The notes: generated by a model from the sequence alone, not told the origin. DNA of 64,000 nucleotides from Pyrocephalus nanus (GCA_038380795.1 CM076268.1:17178001-17242000), one strand, 5' to 3'. Positions 28,311-41,281 are shown, counted from the first letter of the stretch. Translations and numbers: made by a program.

Positions 28311-31300
28311 TATGATGGCATTCATGATGAATCATAGTGTGAGTGCAAATATAATAAATGTGATTGTGAATGGATTTGGTACAATCTGTTTATGACACTC
28401 ATAAGTGCAGATACAACGCCACCGTCAGAGGGACTAGGAAGGATTCTTTTCATGTACATGACAGCAAAAATCTATAATTTTAAATTCTGAACAAATTCCT
28501 AAATTTACCAATCATTAGGGCTATTTTTTTTCCTTCTCAGGTGCATCATTTCATGTAAACTCATTGTTTCTTGGTATCCAGTTCAGAGGCTGAGTTTGAG
28601 CTGAAATGCTCCTTAAAATATTTGATACTCTTTTGTAATAAGTGAATTTAAAAATACAGACCAATCAAATGACAGATTGAATTCAATAGATTTCTAGAAC
28701 ATACTTCTTCAACTACAGAACTAAAACCCAAGTCAAACCAGAAACAACATTCTTGCAAATTTCAAGAAACTTTATGTTTTTAGGGATTTCTTCATTATAA
28801 AATGAAAGATTAAATTAGTATGTGTCAGGAGACAGGATGCACATCAGAGAAAGGGGAAGAGACATTACTGACTCAAGTTCTGCTAACTTTCAGTTTTACC
28901 CTGGGACAGACACTATTTTTCTGTTTTGCGTGAGGAAAAGTCCTTTTAGCTATGGAAAAATTACTCAAAAAGGACTTCTACCTCTCATCTATCTGTAGCA
29001 ATTAAACTTTAATTTATGTGTGTGATGACAACAGGGGACACAGAATACACATTTCTGTGCCAAATCCTAAAATTAAACTGAAGGGAAAAAGAAAGGCTTG
29101 TCAGCATTTGAGAAGCAGTATCCTTTACATCACACTGTGCATGAAATACACCCTAGGATATCAAAAGCTCTCAGCTCTGATTAACTCCCACAGGAGTCTA
29201 GTGATTCAGCACTGGGCAAGTGATCTCAGCACATTTCAGGATGAGGCCATTTCCCTACTTGATAGCAAATATTGCAGTGGTTCTTTAAACTGAGTCTATA
29301 CACATAAATATGCTCGAGTAAATCTCATCATCAGCACATCATCCCAAAACTGGTTCTCTCTTGGCTGAACATTATGCAACTTGGCTTCACTTGACCAGCA
29401 ACACACCCTGAGGGTCAGATATAGGGGAGATATTTTCATCTGACTAGACTGTTAGTGAAACCAAAGGCTATCCATCTTTCCCTGCCACTCCTCTTTGTTG
29501 CTGGATTTATTTTGTGACAACATTTGTCCTGTAAACAAGGAAGAACTCATGTGCTTATTTTTGTAATTGTAAAAATAATCCCAGAACCTGTTGCTAGTGT
29601 CTAATACAATGTGTCCTGTCCTTCCACAGGAGAGGAACTGGGCTCCAGTTTTTCTTGTCTTACAAAGCAAAGAAAGCAAGTAATGTTTTCTTCTCTTCTG
29701 GCTGAGCTTTTGACCTTAATTTCAAATCTCTGTCCATCAAATCTAGATTTAGAGCTGGAAAAAGACAGACGATCACACTTGATTATCAGATGAACCAATC
29801 TACTGAATCTTGGGGTGGCAATATACAGCCTACTTCAAGGGGAATCCTCTGGTTATTTGGCTATTGAACACAGCCAAATTGTTGTTTTCCCTAAGTCAAA
29901 CATATCCAGGATGTGTCTGGACATGACACATGATCAGATCAACTGTGTCACCCCCTTGTGCCCGGACTGAAGTGCCCTAAAGGCACTGGAGCCTACAAAG
30001 AGCTGGTGCAGTGCGTGTCCCTAACAGCTCCCACGTGTGGGATGCACTGCACTGTTGGTCACTGGCCTGCACTGCAACCCTGCACAGTATAGTAGTTCTC
30101 TGTGTGCTTTACAGCTCCTCGGGCTGTTTGTGGCATCTCATTTTGTATGTTAACAAAAAGCAGATTTTTGTAAGATTGCAGAATTCTGTGAGTTGGAAAA
30201 TTGATTGATTCATGAAAATATTATTTCAGGTTAGTTCTACAGTGTAAATTAGTAGAAAGGTATGTTTTTCCCAGAAGAGACTCAGGATTACTTTAAGAAA
30301 TGAATTGCAGAGTAATCCAGTGGAAACCTCACATTGGTTGGTAGCAGCTCCCTCCATTCATCAACAGAATAAATCCTCCATGTGTTTTCTTCTGATGATA
30401 CCAGACATCAGCACAAAAGGCACACTGCCTTTGGAAGCACAAACTTGCAAGCACTGTGCATGTCCCTTGTCCTGCTGTAACCTGGAATTGAATCTGATTT
30501 AAATGCAATTCATAGACAGGGCTACTACAGTTACACTCTCTCTTGCAGTGAGACACAGTGGCAGCTACTTAGTCCCGGTATATCTGAAGTGGTAGAAAAC
30601 AGTAACTTGATACAAAGAAGGCATCAGCAGCAGTCAGAACTCACTGCTCAGTGACAGCAGTTGGGGGTCTAGGAGTGCAGCTCCAGATGATGTTAGGATG
30701 ACAGCTCAGTATCCCAGCCACAGTGAAGAATACACAATTGTCCCCATATGACATGAAAGGTGACACTGTCCACAACACACAATTTTAGCCATTAGACGTT
30801 TGTCACGAATATCTACCAGCTGCAGCTGGGAATAGTTTCTAGTGTGAAGGTCTTGTGTTCCCTGAGCAGACAGAGTAGAAGGGGGAGTCAGCAGCTGTTG
30901 CAGTTATTAGTCCTCAGCCAAAACTCTGCAAGCTTCTGACCCCACATGTTTTCCCTGGACTTAATGGTTCCATCAACGTGTAGCTGCAGAGGCTGTGGAG
31001 ATGGTGTTGCACTTGCTCTGATCAAGTGTGTTTGCAGCTCCATGTTCAGATCCTCAGAGTAGCTGAGTTCGTCCACTTCTGACTGATGCTGCTAACACTT
31101 ACTTGGCTCCTCTTTCTCACTCGCGACTATTATGAGTAATAAATACCTCCCATCATTTTGTAAAAGATACTATTAGCAGCTATTCCCTTTTATTCCTCAT
31201 GCTCAAGCCATCTTAATGAGGCAGAATGTATGCAAAGCTCACAGAGTTCACTGCACTAGTTCAGCCTAGCAAAAATCTCAGATAAATGTCCTTGCAAACT

Positions 31301-34300
31301 CGGAAGAGATGATGGTGGAGGCTAGGCTATGTTTAGAACAATCAGCACTTAGTGAATTTTTCAGATAAGTTTCCTTTTCTCTCCTGTGAGCAGAACTGGT
31401 ATTACTAACTTGTTCCTGTCAGCTGGGAAGTCTTGTGGTTGCATTTTTGTGTTTAGTGGACATAGGAAAATACCATCCTGAAAGAGAGGTGAAAGGCCTT
31501 GACACAGAGACAAGTTGTGCACTTTAACATGGTGATGTTTGTGGTCATTTGACTGCATCTAGGAATGCTTTCATTTGTATGCTCTGCTTCACGCGACAGT
31601 TCTTTATGAACCATCTCACTGGCTGACAGCACACAGATGGCAGGACAAAAGTGAGATAAATTTGCTGTGCGCTGGTCAAAGAGAGGGTGTAATGGTTGGT
31701 TTTCATCTTAAGTGAACTGAGGCAACCAATTCAAGTCCAGAATAACTATGGCACAATGTTCTGCAGAGATGCTGAAGGGAGCACCTATTTCATGATTACT
31801 GGGTTTTCAAAAGGTGATGTAGACTAATTTATGATTTTGGGATTTCTGCTTTTAACTGATGATGCTCTTAAATAGCAATGGAATAGCTCAAGGGCTTCTT
31901 CTGTTAGCATCAATTCTGTTTTGGCCATATTAGCTTCAGCCAACTGGGTTTTAGCCTGTTTAAAGTAAAAGCTGATTGTTGGGAAGTTTCATACTCATCT
32001 GTGGCATCTCAGGAGACTATTGATTTTAGGCAATAGACTTCAACTCATATAAGTTATGAACTGCACACTGCCTAGAAAAAGCAATAGATAAAATATCCTG
32101 AAATGCACAGGGAAAATTTACAATTTCGCCCCAAAACCTTTGAATTATTTGCTTGAATGAAATACTGGAATTACAAAATTTTAAAGTCTGTTCAGTTTTG
32201 TATTTGTAGGCTTATATTTTTAAAAAATCTATAGGCACCACATAGACTGACTCCACCCAGCTGTAGCTTTGTCATGAACATGGAGGTACTCTCAGATCAA
32301 GAGCCTGCAAGTTACCTGATTCTGTTTCTGAGCTGGTATCTAATTCCCTTCTGGTTTCTGATGGCTAAGTTAATTGCTACAGTCCACTGTGCTTGGTTTT
32401 ATTTTCAGTAAGGAATGGGTACTGTAGTCTCTGAGTGTATTAGATACTATTTTCAGAAGTGTACACTTCACTGGAGTACTTCTGTGCCAAGTAAGTGATT
32501 TTGAGGCAGTTCAGGATGCAAAATGCCTTTTGTGTGTAAGGAAGACCAGCACCTCACTGCAAGCACAAAAGAACTATGGAGTTACTTCAAAACTACCAAG
32601 GCCAGTTACCTTGGCATCTACAGGGGACAGAGTTTGCAACATTTTGCATGTCCAAAACTTTCCATTTTAGTCTTTCTTTAAATAAAAGATATCAGTGAAA
32701 TTCAATCACTCTGTGAAACCTGCTATATGTCCCTGCCATTATTCTTAGACAATAACAATGAAGAAACTCTTTATCTTTTTCCCCCATTCTAAAGGCTCCA
32801 TTAATAAATAGATAACTCAGATCTTCCTGAGTAGCAAATAATCATATCAATTAATGATCATGTGAAACAAAATATAAAGAAAAGGTGCACTTCAAAGGAC
32901 TATTCCTGTGTATGTGAGTGCCAGTAACTCCAGTGGAGACAAGTGGGAGATGCACACACAAACAAAAGGCCACTATGGATGGAAAAAGGCCAGCCTGGAA
33001 GAGAGCAGAAGGCATAGAGGGATTTTAAGCAGGATTACAGATGCCTGTGGCAACTGCTGACAATAAATTATAGTAAGATCAAAGAAAAACAGAATGATTT
33101 GATAAGAGATTAACAAGGGCCCTTCTCAAATGAATAGTTGTAATTAAAAGCAAACAAAATTACATTTTAATCCCATACTCAAGGCATTACTTTTTTTTCC
33201 CCTAGATTTATTTATGAATGACTTCTGGCACCTGGGGATAAAGACAACTTCTTCAACGTCTTCATAGAGCCAGCCACCAAATAAACATGCACTCATTATT
33301 TTCATGTATGTATCAAGAGTTCTGATACAGGACATGGAGTTTGGGTCCAGGTGGTGTAAATTTTAGAAAGATTAGGTGACATGCTTCAGCTGAAAGGTAA
33401 AGAGAATCCAGACAGTGAGGCTGCTGCTTTTCTTGGACTGATAGCTAAGTATTTACCAACTTGTAATAAAGATAAAAGGAAAATTGGATTTGCCTTCACA
33501 TATTTTCTAGAATCATTTCTTGCCCTAGAACATAATGAACATGTGCACTATTCACCTGTACCTGAAGCCCAACAGGAAATTGCAAGTATTACAAATTCAC
33601 TTGTACCTGGCTATAAACTCAGCAGTCTGGCATTCTAAGCCAGCCCATGCAAACCTAAGAGTTTGACTGTGACCGTGTCTTTGGCCTCTGACAAATAAGG
33701 CTCAAGAATATTGAAAAGGAAAGGAAGAAGTTTTTCTACACCTATTTGAGCTGGAATTCAGGCAAAGTTGTAGCCAGTCAGAGATGCTCTATACTTCCTT
33801 GCTTCAGGAAAGCCAGGAGCCCAGTGGAATTTAGACAGACAAACAATGTTTCAGTATTCATGAAGAAAACCTAATAATTAGCCAAAACTGTGCTATGTTT
33901 CAAAACCTGCAGTTTCTTAGCAAAGACCCTGGTGATTTCTTATTTCCTCCAAAGTAGTTCTCTGACTTGTGCTGCTAAGTGGGAAAGCAGTATCTTTTCC
34001 CCCCCCCGATCATGCAACACTATCTGAAAACATAAGGTTACTCAACAGAATCGAATGGCCAACTCACTTGAAATAAAGACAGCACAGTGGTCTGAATCTG
34101 AGTGGCAGAAAAAGCACGGCCTCTTCATGCCATTCAGACAGGAACTTCACTGAAAGTATTCCCTGCTTTGGCTGCCAAGCCAGAGCCCTCAGCCATCTGA
34201 AAAGTTGGGCAATGACAAATGAAAATGCCCTTCAATACTTTCAGTTTATTATTTTTTTTCTTATACCCATCAGAAAAAGGAAACTAGGTGTTCGTTTTTA

Positions 34301-35418
34301 TATTTCTTACCATGAAATTTAGTGTTCCATTTGTATTAATGCTGTCCTGTATCCTCACCCTAGATACACCAAAGGAGGGGAAAAGAAGTATCTTCCCAGT
34401 CGTTTTATCATGTTGTAGTGAGAACAGCCTGCCTCTACACTGGCTTTGCCACACAGATGGTCTAAAAAGACATGGAGAAAGGAGCAGAGCCCATGGAAAA
34501 TTTCTTACAGAGTATGTGAGTTAGATATGGGCAGAGCCTCAGGAAGAACCGGCTGGTCCTAGTCACAGCCCAGCCACCTTTCGAGCTCCTTAATTTGGAT
34601 AACAGACTCTTGGGAGAACAGCCTACCCCATGGTCTCCTTCTCCAGCTGATTGTGGTGTGAAGATGCCTTGGCTGAGACAAAGCAGCTATGAAGGAAATT
34701 TTTGGTATTTTTCCCAGTGAAATAACAACTTACTAAAAATAGTGTCTGCAGATGAATACATTGCAGTTTGCAGACCCAGAGAAACCAACTTAGATAAATT
34801 CACTCCTACTTCCTCCTTTTGCATACACTCCCTGCATTTTCTCCTGAAATGAAACAGAATATAGAAATCCCATGTCAGTGTCACAACAGACTCCTGTAAA
34901 ACTTCTGTGTTACAGAAGGGCACAAGGTTTTTCTCCAAGTTCATCATCTGACATAAATTTGTCTCTGATTATGAAACTTTAGAGGAAAAGGTGCACCTGG
35001 GGTTTTTTGCTTGCTTTTTTTTTTTTTATCTTGGTTGGGTTTTAATTACTCTCTTCTCTAAAATTAAATTCAAATTGCATTTTTAGTATATGCCATATAT
35101 CTATAACAAATTGACAAAAAAAGAGCAAACTGATTTTTCTATCTGTGTTTGCAGTCACAGAAATACTTACCCTCTAGCCTCAAGAGGATGACCAACATAT
35201 TATGATGTAATGTAATTCCAAAGTTGCATCAATGTTTTTTTCACCCTCACTGGTATTATCGCGTTCAAAGGAGATATTTGTTAAAAATAGCTTGGATACA
35301 AATCCAGTAATACCTCACTGGCAATGAAACCTCATCTCATGAAAGGGAGAAAAAGCTTTTCAGCAATTTAATGTGAAGCAGATTTACACATTTACATTTT
35401 AATTGCAATATGTTAAAA

Positions 35419-35449
35419 GCAAAACAAACAAACAAACAAACAAAAAAAC
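35419..35449. repeat. AAAC simple repeat
   Basis: About six AAAC units followed by an A run. Confidence 0.85.
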
Positions 35450-36029
35450 ACCACTCCTCCCAACCTCCAAACATAAAAGGGTTATTCTTTCCAGGTAATA
35501 GTGATTTTCAAAATCTCCTCAAGCTGTTTCTAATGCTACAGTGGATATGATTTCTATAAATGAGAGAGAGTCTGCTCTGCCTGAGTGCACATATTATAAG
35601 TGTTGTGACACACTTCTGTTTTGCTAAGAGATTACAAATCAATTCTTTATGAAAACATCCTCATATTTTAAAGGAAAATCCATTTAATCCTTTCTCACTT
35701 CGGTTCCCTGAGCTCCCTTTTTATTCACAAGACGCAGGAACCTCCTTAAGGTGGAGCATCCTCTTGGATTGCATCCAAAGATCTCATAGGACAGCTTCAG
35801 TGTCAATAAAGCAGAGAAGCTCCTTTTTGTTTTTCCTTAGCTCCCAAGATATTTTGATTGGCTGAAAGTGATGAAAGAGTAAACAACAGGGAGGCTGACC
35901 TGACTGGGTTCTGGGAAAACAGAGGGAAGAATTAACCAAAACTTTATCAAGAAAGAATCAGGCACATTACATGCATCCATGTGGTCGGAAGCAAAGCAGA
36001 TCTTTTTAAAAAAGTCTCTTTTTGCAGGA

Positions 36030-36735
36030 TGAAAGGTCTGGTAGAGAGCACCATTCATGTTAATGCAGTTTACTTGGGTCTTGCCAAAGCATTTCATCTC
36101 ATGGCATATGTTGGTATGATTAAAAAGCATGCATTGTATGGAATTAAAAGGATGTACTTTGGAAGAACTAAAAGCTGGCTCAGTGACAGATTGCAAAGTG
36201 GTGAGAGTAACGAGTGGAACTATTTCCAGCAGATTCCCACAAGGATCAGTTCCTGGTACAACATCGTTTAGTATGTTCATCACGTGTCCAAACAATGATG
36301 TAAAATCAGTCCCAAGATGGTTGGGGGAAGGAGCACTGGCCGTGTAAGAAAAGGCTGGGTGAGCTGGACTTGTTCAGCCTGGAGAAAACAAGGTTTCAGG
36401 GAAAGCAAGAACAGCCTATGAGGTTAAAAAGAAAGCAGAGTTGGGTTTTTACAGAGGTTTGAGGGAAGAGCATAAGAGACCATGATAACAAATTGAAAGA
36501 GGGAAAGTTTCAACTGCATAAGGAAAAAGAAATCACTATGAAGCTACTCAGCTACTAAGAAATCACTATGAAGCTACTTGGATGGCCAGGGGGTATGAAA
36601 TCTACGTCCTTGGAGGTTTTTAAGATCTGATTGGATGAAGCCTGGAACACCCTTATCTGAATTGAATTTTCACCTTGTTTTATGCAGAAATTTGGACTAG
36701 ATGACCTCCCACGGTCTCCCCTTTGGAGGAATGTA
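36030..36735 (+). mobile_element. CR1 LINE fragment, 5'-truncated and internally deleted
   Basis: Reads like the 3' part of a CR1 reverse-transcriptase ORF and its 3' end. VYLGLAKAFH (from 36068) matches the usual VYLD-AKAFD block, then WLSDRLQS. After a frame change, FPQGSVPGT (about 36234-36260) matches the PQGSVLGP block. From about 36354, LGELDLFSLEKTRFQG matches the distal RELGLFSLEKRRLRG block, so several hundred bases of the element are missing between. HDNKLKEGKF, TSLEVFK and GGACTAGATGACCTCC complete the 3' end. It is an old, non-functional copy; edges are approximate. Confidence 0.85.
36527..36578 (+). repeat. 30-bp tandem duplication inside the CR1 copy
   Basis: A 22-bp segment starting AAGAAATCACTATGAAG occurs at 36527-36548 and again, identical, at 36557-36578. 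The unit is 30 bp. This is a local duplication after insertion. Confidence 0.85.
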
Positions 36736-38116
36736 ATTGGGTTGATTCTGCCTGGAGAGCGATTTGGGAATCCTGTTGAATAACTACTTCAACATGTGCT
36801 GTAATGTAAGGCTACAGGGAAAAGCAATGGCTGGAGGTTATTTGGTCACTGCTGTTAAGCAGCCCCATACAAAACCTGCTACCTTTGCAGAGCAGAATTC
36901 CTAAAATAGAAGCAGCAGGAAGTGAACATCAGTCCCTTGGGTACAGCCTGTGAAGTCTTGCACTGCTGCCCAGTGGAGCTCTCCTGCATCTCCTGAGCTG
37001 CTACTTTTGCTGTGTACGTGGAGAAAAGGACAGCTAGGAGCTAGATCTTTTCCTGGGCATGCTATGCAGCATTTCAGAGGGAGGTTTGCATCACCAAAAA
37101 CTATAGCAGAGCAAAAAGACATTGCACTACTGGAGTGAATGGGAATAATTAGGAGCTTTCAGGCAAAGCTGTAGCAAGATTCAGAAATTGGAAGCTTTAA
37201 GTTAAACAATATAAAATTCTAAATAAAAGTAAAGTTAAAAAATGCCACAGCTTCTCTGGAATGAAGTTGAATTCTCTCTTGTTGCTAGTCAAAAGTACTA
37301 ACTGTACTTTACTGCAGGGCAGGTGGTCAGTGTAGATGTCTGTCGGATCATGACTCAAGTGACCAGGATTTGCAGTCAGGCTCTCACTGTTCTCTACTTT
37401 AAGCACTTTTCTCTTCCTGTCTGACTTGGAGCTGTTCTGGAGTGTTTGTGAACGGCAGAAACCTTTTAGACAACTCCACACTGATACAGAAAAGCCTTTT
37501 TGCAGCAGCTGAAGGAATAGTGTACATTGTTGACCACACACAAATGTAGTCAGAGGTTACATGAAGAGCATCACGCTGATGTGCTGGAGCAGTGGGACCC
37601 TGACCCATACTGATGACTAGGAAGGCAAGCAGCCAATAGATATACTCATTAGACCACAGATAACAACCCTCCTGGTGTGCTTTGCTGCACTTGCTTGTTA
37701 AGTGGGATCCATTAAGATGGATTATCTGATTTGCGTGTTGTAGAAATGCCATTATGATAAAGCTCACAGCCTCAGATAAGTTAAAATACCTTGTTTTTAA
37801 ATAGAAATCAGAGTTGTTCTTTTTTCTATTATGTGAAATCCCCAACTCTGATGTCATTTGAGGAGGGTTTTTTTAAGTGATGCAATTATTGACTAATTGC
37901 TGGTTTGGGTTTTGACACCAGAGGACTGTGTGTGGCCAGACCAGCAACCTCCCAGATTATGACTCCTTTTTTCTTCAATAACAACTGATCTGAAGAAAAT
38001 GGAACTGTAATCTAATTTTTTAATTTAATAATTTCTTACAGTCTAATTTTGTACTGAAGACTAACTTTATATTCCTAGGTGAAATAGTTTTGTGGGTATT
38101 TTTTTTCCCATATGGA

Positions 38117-38166
38117 ATCAATGTGCATCTTGTGTATGTGTTTCATACACAAAAATACACATTGAT
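38117..38166. repeat. imperfect inverted repeat / hairpin
   Basis: The left arm at 38117-38138 pairs with the right arm at 38144-38166 around a 5-nt loop (TGTTT). There are 20 pairs, two C-A mismatches and one bulged base. The flanks do not extend the stem. Confidence 0.75.
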
Positions 38167-39436
38167 AAGAAGTCTCTAAACAGATGACATAGCAATTCCC
38201 TGATCACTTCAGAAAAAGTAGACAGATATATATATCACTATGTTGAAAAAGTTGGAACATGAGTGGTATAATTTTCATATCATAGTTAACTAATTACCAA
38301 TCTGCTTTTTGACAAAAAGTATCAAAGAGTATATGTTAGACATACATGTGGAACATGGTCTGCTGGATCAATAACCTCTTGGGTGTATAACCCCTCCACA
38401 GCAACTGATTTTTTCATACCTTTACTTATTTAGCAGTAGGAAAAGGACAAGAGGCAGCCAGGCACAATGGCATCCAAAGGGCAGCATCTTCAGATGCATG
38501 GACAGAGCCAAGGGCAGAGTGCTGGAAAATGTAAGACAGATGAGTACAGCAGTGACGGCATTGAAAACAGGATGGTTGTACACTTAACAGGAGGTGGCAA
38601 CATCATCTCTATCACACATGATGCTTTCACTCTACCGTTAATCTCTTAAAAAATTAATTACAAACATTCTTTACACTAGTCAGATAGTTTCTGTTTTGAT
38701 AGAAGGGAACAGGGTGTGCCACAGTTTTCCTTCTGTCATGCTGAGCCTACCGTCCTTTTGTATTTTCTCTGTGGAGGATTTTTGTGACAATATTCAGTTG
38801 GCTTACACCTTGCTGATCATCGCTCTGCCCTTATCCTTCAGTGGAGTGGCAAAAGTTTTTCAGATTCCCGTCACACATCGCCCACTGACCATCTGCTGTT
38901 ACCACTGTAACGAGAAATCACTTGGTGAAAGGTGATTAAGTGGTTACAATCCAGGACAAGGTTAGAAGCTCATTATGCTACTTCCCCTCCAATATTAAGC
39001 AACAGTGCTAAGCCAAGAGTATTAGCTGATATGAATCAGTGCATTTCTGCTATTTCAATAGTGTTGCCTTGGTTTACATGACATTTAGCTTAAAAGCATT
39101 TACCATCAGGTTAATTTAGATCCCAGCCTTTGGCTAAAGTGGGTTTCTGTGTGCCACCATTTAAAACAGAAACTTGGGATAATCGGGGAATATTCTTTTC
39201 CAGTCCTTATTATTGTTTTAGTCATCATAGATGGAATGCTTTAAAGATAAATAAGCTGTGGGGTCTTGGTAGCACTCATGATGCGAGAATTTGGTTTCTG
39301 TTTCCCCTCAGAGCACTGAGGTTTCCTGTAAAGCCACTCTCACTCTGGATTTATGTACCATTTGCAGAGGAAGCTCTATCCACTTAAAGCTTCCAGTTTA
39401 GCCTTTGCTGAGTCAGTTTTATATATCAGACTGTTT

Positions 39437-39458
39437 AAAAATAAAAAAAAAAAAAAAA
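39437..39458. repeat. A tract
   Basis: Nearly pure A, with one T near the left end. Confidence 0.85.
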
Positions 39459-40521
39459 GGAAAGCAAAAAGAAAGAAAAGTGAGCTTCAAATACAACAAA
39501 TCTAGAGGAAGTTCACATCTCCTTAAACAGTTTTTGTTCTTAAAGCCAGCATTTCTCTTTCCATGTCAGGTCTCTGCTTTGATCTGCTTCTGCTAAACCA
39601 GAAGCACTCTGTGAAGCCATCCTTTAGGGTTGTGGATTTCAAGACAATCTCCAAATAAGAATCACAGAACAGAACAGACTGGAGTTAGCTGTTGCAGCAC
39701 CTTTGTAAGCTAGAAAAAGCCACACTGCAAAACTGGTGAGAAAAAAAAGTCCAGCAGTGTGATTCAGGACATACCACTTGAGGGGAATGATACTGTTGCT
39801 GTACTTAGGTTTGGAAAAAAATGTCCTGAAAGGTTCTCTTGCTAGCACATACTCTATTTTAGTTCCGGGACTCATCCTCTAATGTCATATATATTCTGAG
39901 TAGTAAAGGAACCACCTGATGTCCAGCTTCATTTCAGGGAAAGGGAGGGCATAGGTATGATGGGCACTAGAAGACAAGTTTGGACGTACTCAGATTACTG
40001 GGGGATAGTTCAAAGGAGAGACACCTTGAAAGGTCAGTGTCAGGAATGCAGCATGCTAATGATGCTAATGATATAAACAACATGTGGGATAGTTAGGTCT
40101 TGATTTGGTGAAGAACTTATGTACAAGTCGTACTTGAAGCACCTGAGCAGCTGTATACATTTCAGCCAGGTGACCCACATGCCTACAGCCAACTTTATAC
40201 CTCATCAGACAGGAGCTCCAAGCATTGCACAGTTACAGAACTGACTCTTCTTGGCGTTCATCCACACTCTTTGAATGTAAAGATTAGTGCATCTTCTGCT
40301 TATAAAACTGCCTTCTGCTGGTGGTCATTCTCCAAGCTACTCTGACTCATGGCAAAAGAAAAGCTTTCCCAAAGGATTCAATAGCTCCTTTTCCCCAAAA
40401 CACACGCATCATCTGCATATATTTCTCTGTATCCCATCTATCCTCAAAAATTAATGAATTGTATCTGTTCCTCTATTCTCTCATATCCAAAAGGAAAATA
40501 TTGCCTGAGGAAACAGTAATA

Positions 40522-40549
40522 TGTTTTCTTTTCTTTTTTTTTTTTTTTT
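40522..40549. repeat. T tract
   Basis: Short T runs broken by single C, then 16 consecutive T at 40534-40549. Confidence 0.9.
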
Positions 40550-40926
40550 GGCATGATAAGACATAATGTATTATTTGGCTTATTACCATTGATTGACAAA
40601 GATCCAGAAAAATGCAAATCTTGCTGTTTTGAGATCTTACACTGATTGTAATTTATCACATCACAGGCCCTTTTAGCACCAGAGACATCGTTCTAGCTTA
40701 GTAATCCCTCAGAGAATTCCTTCCAACAAATATAGAAGACTGTCATCATGATGAGAAAAAGCCTTTCCCCTAAAACTGTTTATCATCTAAGAATAAATAG
40801 CAATGAAAAGAACGGGTTTTCGAGACTTTAGAGGCAATAATCAATTTGTCAGGAAGATACTGCTACAAGCATTGTACATAAGCCACTTACCCTTTGCAGT
40901 GTCTTACAATGATCTGAATGTCAATT

Positions 40927-40947
40927 AAAAAAAAAAAAAAAAAAAAA
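40927..40947. repeat. 21-nt A tract
   Basis: Uninterrupted A run about 330 bp upstream of the ANKRD1 TATA box. Confidence 0.9.
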
Positions 40948-41069
40948 GGAGATGAAGTTATAATGCTGCATCAACAGGCAGCTGTCCTAGTGGGCACTGG
41001 GAACACAGAATGACTCGCATTGCTGAGCAGTGCAGTCATTGCCAAAGAATGATGAGCTCACATTTCATC

Positions 41070-41260
41070 CCGATTCACATAGCCGGTGTGGTCAGACTGA
41101 GGCTCACCCCTCCTCGCCCAACTGACGCCCCCTCCCTCCCTGCCCGACACCAGATCTGGCTCGTTAACATGTCTGGAATGAGCGCGAGCCTACCTCTCAG
41201 CTGGCAAGCGCAAGGGGCATACTTGGATTCCCAGGTTGGAAGATTATCTCATTCAAGCAC
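41070..41260 (+). promoter_or_regulatory. ANKRD1: ANKRD1 proximal promoter with M-CAT/TEAD, GATA and E-box motifs
   Basis: Visible motifs are GGAATG at 41175-41180 (M-CAT/TEAD on the reverse strand), CAGCTG E-box at 41198-41203 and TTATCT at 41244-41249 (AGATAA GATA site on the reverse strand). The 41071-41211 part also holds about ten CpGs, more than its surroundings. TEAD, GATA4 and E-box control of the mammalian CARP promoter is established; that these particular sites function is inferred. Confidence 0.55.
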
Positions 41261-41274
41261 AGTCCTCCCAAAGA

Positions 41275-41281
41275 TATATAA
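41275..41281 (+). promoter_or_regulatory. ANKRD1: ANKRD1 TATA box
   Basis: TATATAA lies about 106 nt upstream of the first ATG, leaving room for a ~75 nt leader. A TATA-driven promoter fits the inducible, muscle-restricted expression known for CARP. Confidence 0.75.

Larger units (their letters stand above)
13866..36029. other. gene-poor intergenic sequence, central part
   Basis: No exon with matching splice sites and known protein was recognised on either strand. A 193-codon frame at 22309-22890 (+) lacks an ATG at its listed start and any known domain. AT-rich, repeat-poor stretches near 27.7-28.6 kb look like possible conserved noncoding DNA. Confidence 0.6.
36736..41069. other. ANKRD1: intergenic sequence upstream of ANKRD1
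   Basis: Contains the 38.1 kb hairpin, three A/T tracts (39437, 40534, 40927) and chance frames such as 37399-37857 (-). No gene was recognised. Confidence 0.6.

Noticed and set aside
37399..37857. 152-codon - strand frame
   Set aside because: No domain or homologue recognised; length is within chance expectation for the window.
39655..39715. CR1-like 3' end (AATCACAGAACAG then GACTGGAGTT)
   Set aside because: Too short and diverged; no further CR1 blocks follow in either direction.
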